This document shows positions 6,713-7,431 of a DNA stretch of 7,431 nucleotides, piece by piece. The notes beneath the pieces are model-generated. The model ran no database searches, was not told the DNA's origin, and was given only the letters and a program-made list of their open reading frames with translations. Numbering within the stretch: the first letter of the stretch is position 1; each line of letters opens with the position of its first letter. Source of the DNA: Coxiellaceae bacterium (GTDB lineage: Bacteria; Pseudomonadota; Gammaproteobacteria; Coxiellales; Coxiellaceae). Both the position numbers and the translations under genes were made by a program. The stretch is taken from assembly GCA_014238325.1 (NCBI GenBank), contig JABABH010000101.1, positions 1 through 7,431 on the forward strand, written 5' to 3'.

Positions 6713-6984
6713 ACAGATGCATACTTTGTATAGTAAAGACCTTATGAAGCACCCCCCCCCTACCGCTTAAAAGAGTTGCATCATAACACACATAAGAAAA
6801 TGACCAGAAGCCCCTTTAGAGTTTTTAAAAACACCCAGGTCATGACGAGCTCTTATGAGCTCATAGCCAATGACACGCGGGACCACAATCTACGAGAGCA
6901 CATCGACATAAGCATTCAGCCCAATAGCTTTTATGATAGTCATCTGAACGTCATCAACTTAGAGTCATATTCGCGAGCGGTATA
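6653..6984. repeat. Three copies of GCGAGCGGTATA, outer pair inverted
   Basis: The 12-mer occurs inverted at 6653-6664 and direct at 6697-6708 and 6973-6984. The two direct copies are part of a perfect 15-bp repeat, TCGCGAGCGGTATAT (6695-6709 and 6971-6985). The outer copies make inverted ends for a 332-bp segment whose tips read TATA, which would suit a small TA-inserting element. No transposase is present. The arrangement is seen directly; the mobile-element reading is inference. Confidence 0.45.
6752..6760. repeat. C9 homopolymer tract
   Basis: Nine consecutive C residues lie in non-coding DNA, 40 bp to the right of the terminator-like palindrome. Such tracts are prone to slippage. No open gene spans it, so a phase-variation role is not supported by the local reading frames. 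Confidence 0.8.
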
Positions 6985-7095
6985 TTAATTTCCAATCGAC
7001 ACCATCTAATCGCTCTACCAAAAAGAGCAAAACTATAACATGCTAACAAGCCCACCTCATCAAAAAGCATCAGCTACGGTCAGTAAACTCAAATT

Positions 7096-7431
7096 TTATA
7101 CCATCATCGCTAAACGGATCAGCCACAACGCAACTGCAGCATAGATACCTGCCACGACATCATCCGCCATGACTGCAAATCCTGCTGGACCTTGCCGCTC
7201 TACCCATCGTATGGGCCACGGTTTCCAAATATCAAAGACACGAAATAGCACAAAACCCATCACCACAAAAAGCAGATTCTGTGGCATCGCGATCATCGTT
7301 ACCAAAAACCCCACACCTTCATCAAAGACAATAGCCGAGTGATCCGGTTCCCCTAATTCACGACCCGCTATGCCACATAACCCTATCCCAATCACAAATA
7401 ATACAACCACAACAATGAGATAAGCCCACAA
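7096..7431 (-). CDS. pgpA: Phosphatidylglycerophosphatase A (5' end cut by window edge)
   Basis: PgpA is an inner-membrane phosphatase that converts phosphatidylglycerophosphate to phosphatidylglycerol. Only the last 112 codons are present; the first codon at the edge (TTG) is internal, and roughly 55-60 N-terminal residues lie outside compared with E. coli (172 residues). Seen, numbered from the edge: a hydrophobic helix (about 3-20); DHSAIVFDEGVG (30-41), matching E. coli DHGSIVWDEFIG with its acidic residues; FRVFDIWKPWPIRW (63-76), nearly identical to the family signature; MADDVVAG (88-95), matching MIDDIVAG; and a final hydrophobic helix (about 92-110). The stop is TAA. It is followed by a long non-coding gap with a terminator-like palindrome, so it probably belongs to a separate upstream transcript, often with thiL in related bacteria, though that gene is not visible here. 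Confidence 0.95.
   Translation of the reverse strand: MWAYLIVVVVLFVIGIGLCGIAGRELGEPDHSAIVFDEGVGFLVTMIAMPQNLLFVVMGFVLFRVFDIWKPWPIRWVERQGPAGFAVMADDVVAGIYAAVALWLIRLAMMV

Larger units (their letters stand above)
6383..7095. other. Long gap between pgpA and yicC without a convincing gene
   Basis: This 713-bp stretch is unusually long beside otherwise tightly packed genes. From left to right it holds the yicC leader with a weak promoter candidate, three consecutive hairpins (6525-6712, the last followed by a T tract on the minus strand), a C9 tract at 6752-6760, a possible decayed frame on the minus strand (6767-6958), a third copy of GCGAGCGGTATA at 6973-6984, and 110 bp up to the pgpA stop with only a 5-bp GCTCT/AGAGC hairpin near 7011-7027. 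I found no tRNA, rRNA or CRISPR pattern. Confidence 0.7.

Noticed and set aside
6776..6988. Plus-strand open frame of 70 codons
   Set aside because: It starts with TTG, has no clear ribosome site, shows no motif and ends inside the repeated 12-mer; the opposite strand is at least as readable.

Overview
The window is a stretch of housekeeping chromosome in which every convincing gene lies on the minus strand. In transcription order these are pgpA (5' end cut by the right edge), yicC, gmk, rpoZ, spoT, ridA and recG (3' end cut by the left edge). The order gmk-rpoZ-spoT-ridA-recG, a SpoT with both catalytic motifs that aligns residue for residue with the E. coli enzyme, and a proteobacterial RpoZ N-terminus point to a gammaproteobacterium. 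E. coli has trmH where this window has ridA; Pseudomonas-type chromosomes have ridA after spoT. G+C is moderate (40-50% in the rows I counted). A Legionellales-like or host-associated lineage is a guess only.

Layout. Bases 1-1643 hold most of recG, a fork-remodelling helicase with an insertion of about 50 residues. Bases 1636-2040 are ridA (enamine/imine deaminase), which overlaps recG by 8 bp. Bases 2043-4175 are spoT, 2 bp from ridA. Bases 4176-4564 form a 389-bp gap with a good minus-strand intrinsic terminator and possible promoter hexamers, so rpoZ and spoT are probably partly uncoupled. Bases 4565-4774 are rpoZ, 4843-5505 gmk (TTG start), and 5498-6382 yicC, which overlaps gmk by 8 bp. 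Bases 6383-7095 are a 713-bp gap without a convincing gene. It holds three consecutive hairpins, one of them a likely pgpA terminator, plus a thrice-used GCGAGCGGTATA element, a C9 tract and a possible decayed reading frame. Bases 7096-7431 are the 3' part of pgpA.

How the genes work together. gmk (GMP to GDP), rpoZ (omega subunit, part of a ppGpp-binding site on RNA polymerase in E. coli) and spoT (ppGpp synthesis and hydrolysis) form the conserved nucleotide and stringent-response cluster. ridA and recG follow in a tight, translationally coupled tail. No previously undescribed system is evident in the coding part. The parts most worth a second look are the structured, repeat-bearing gap between pgpA and yicC and the RecG insertion.
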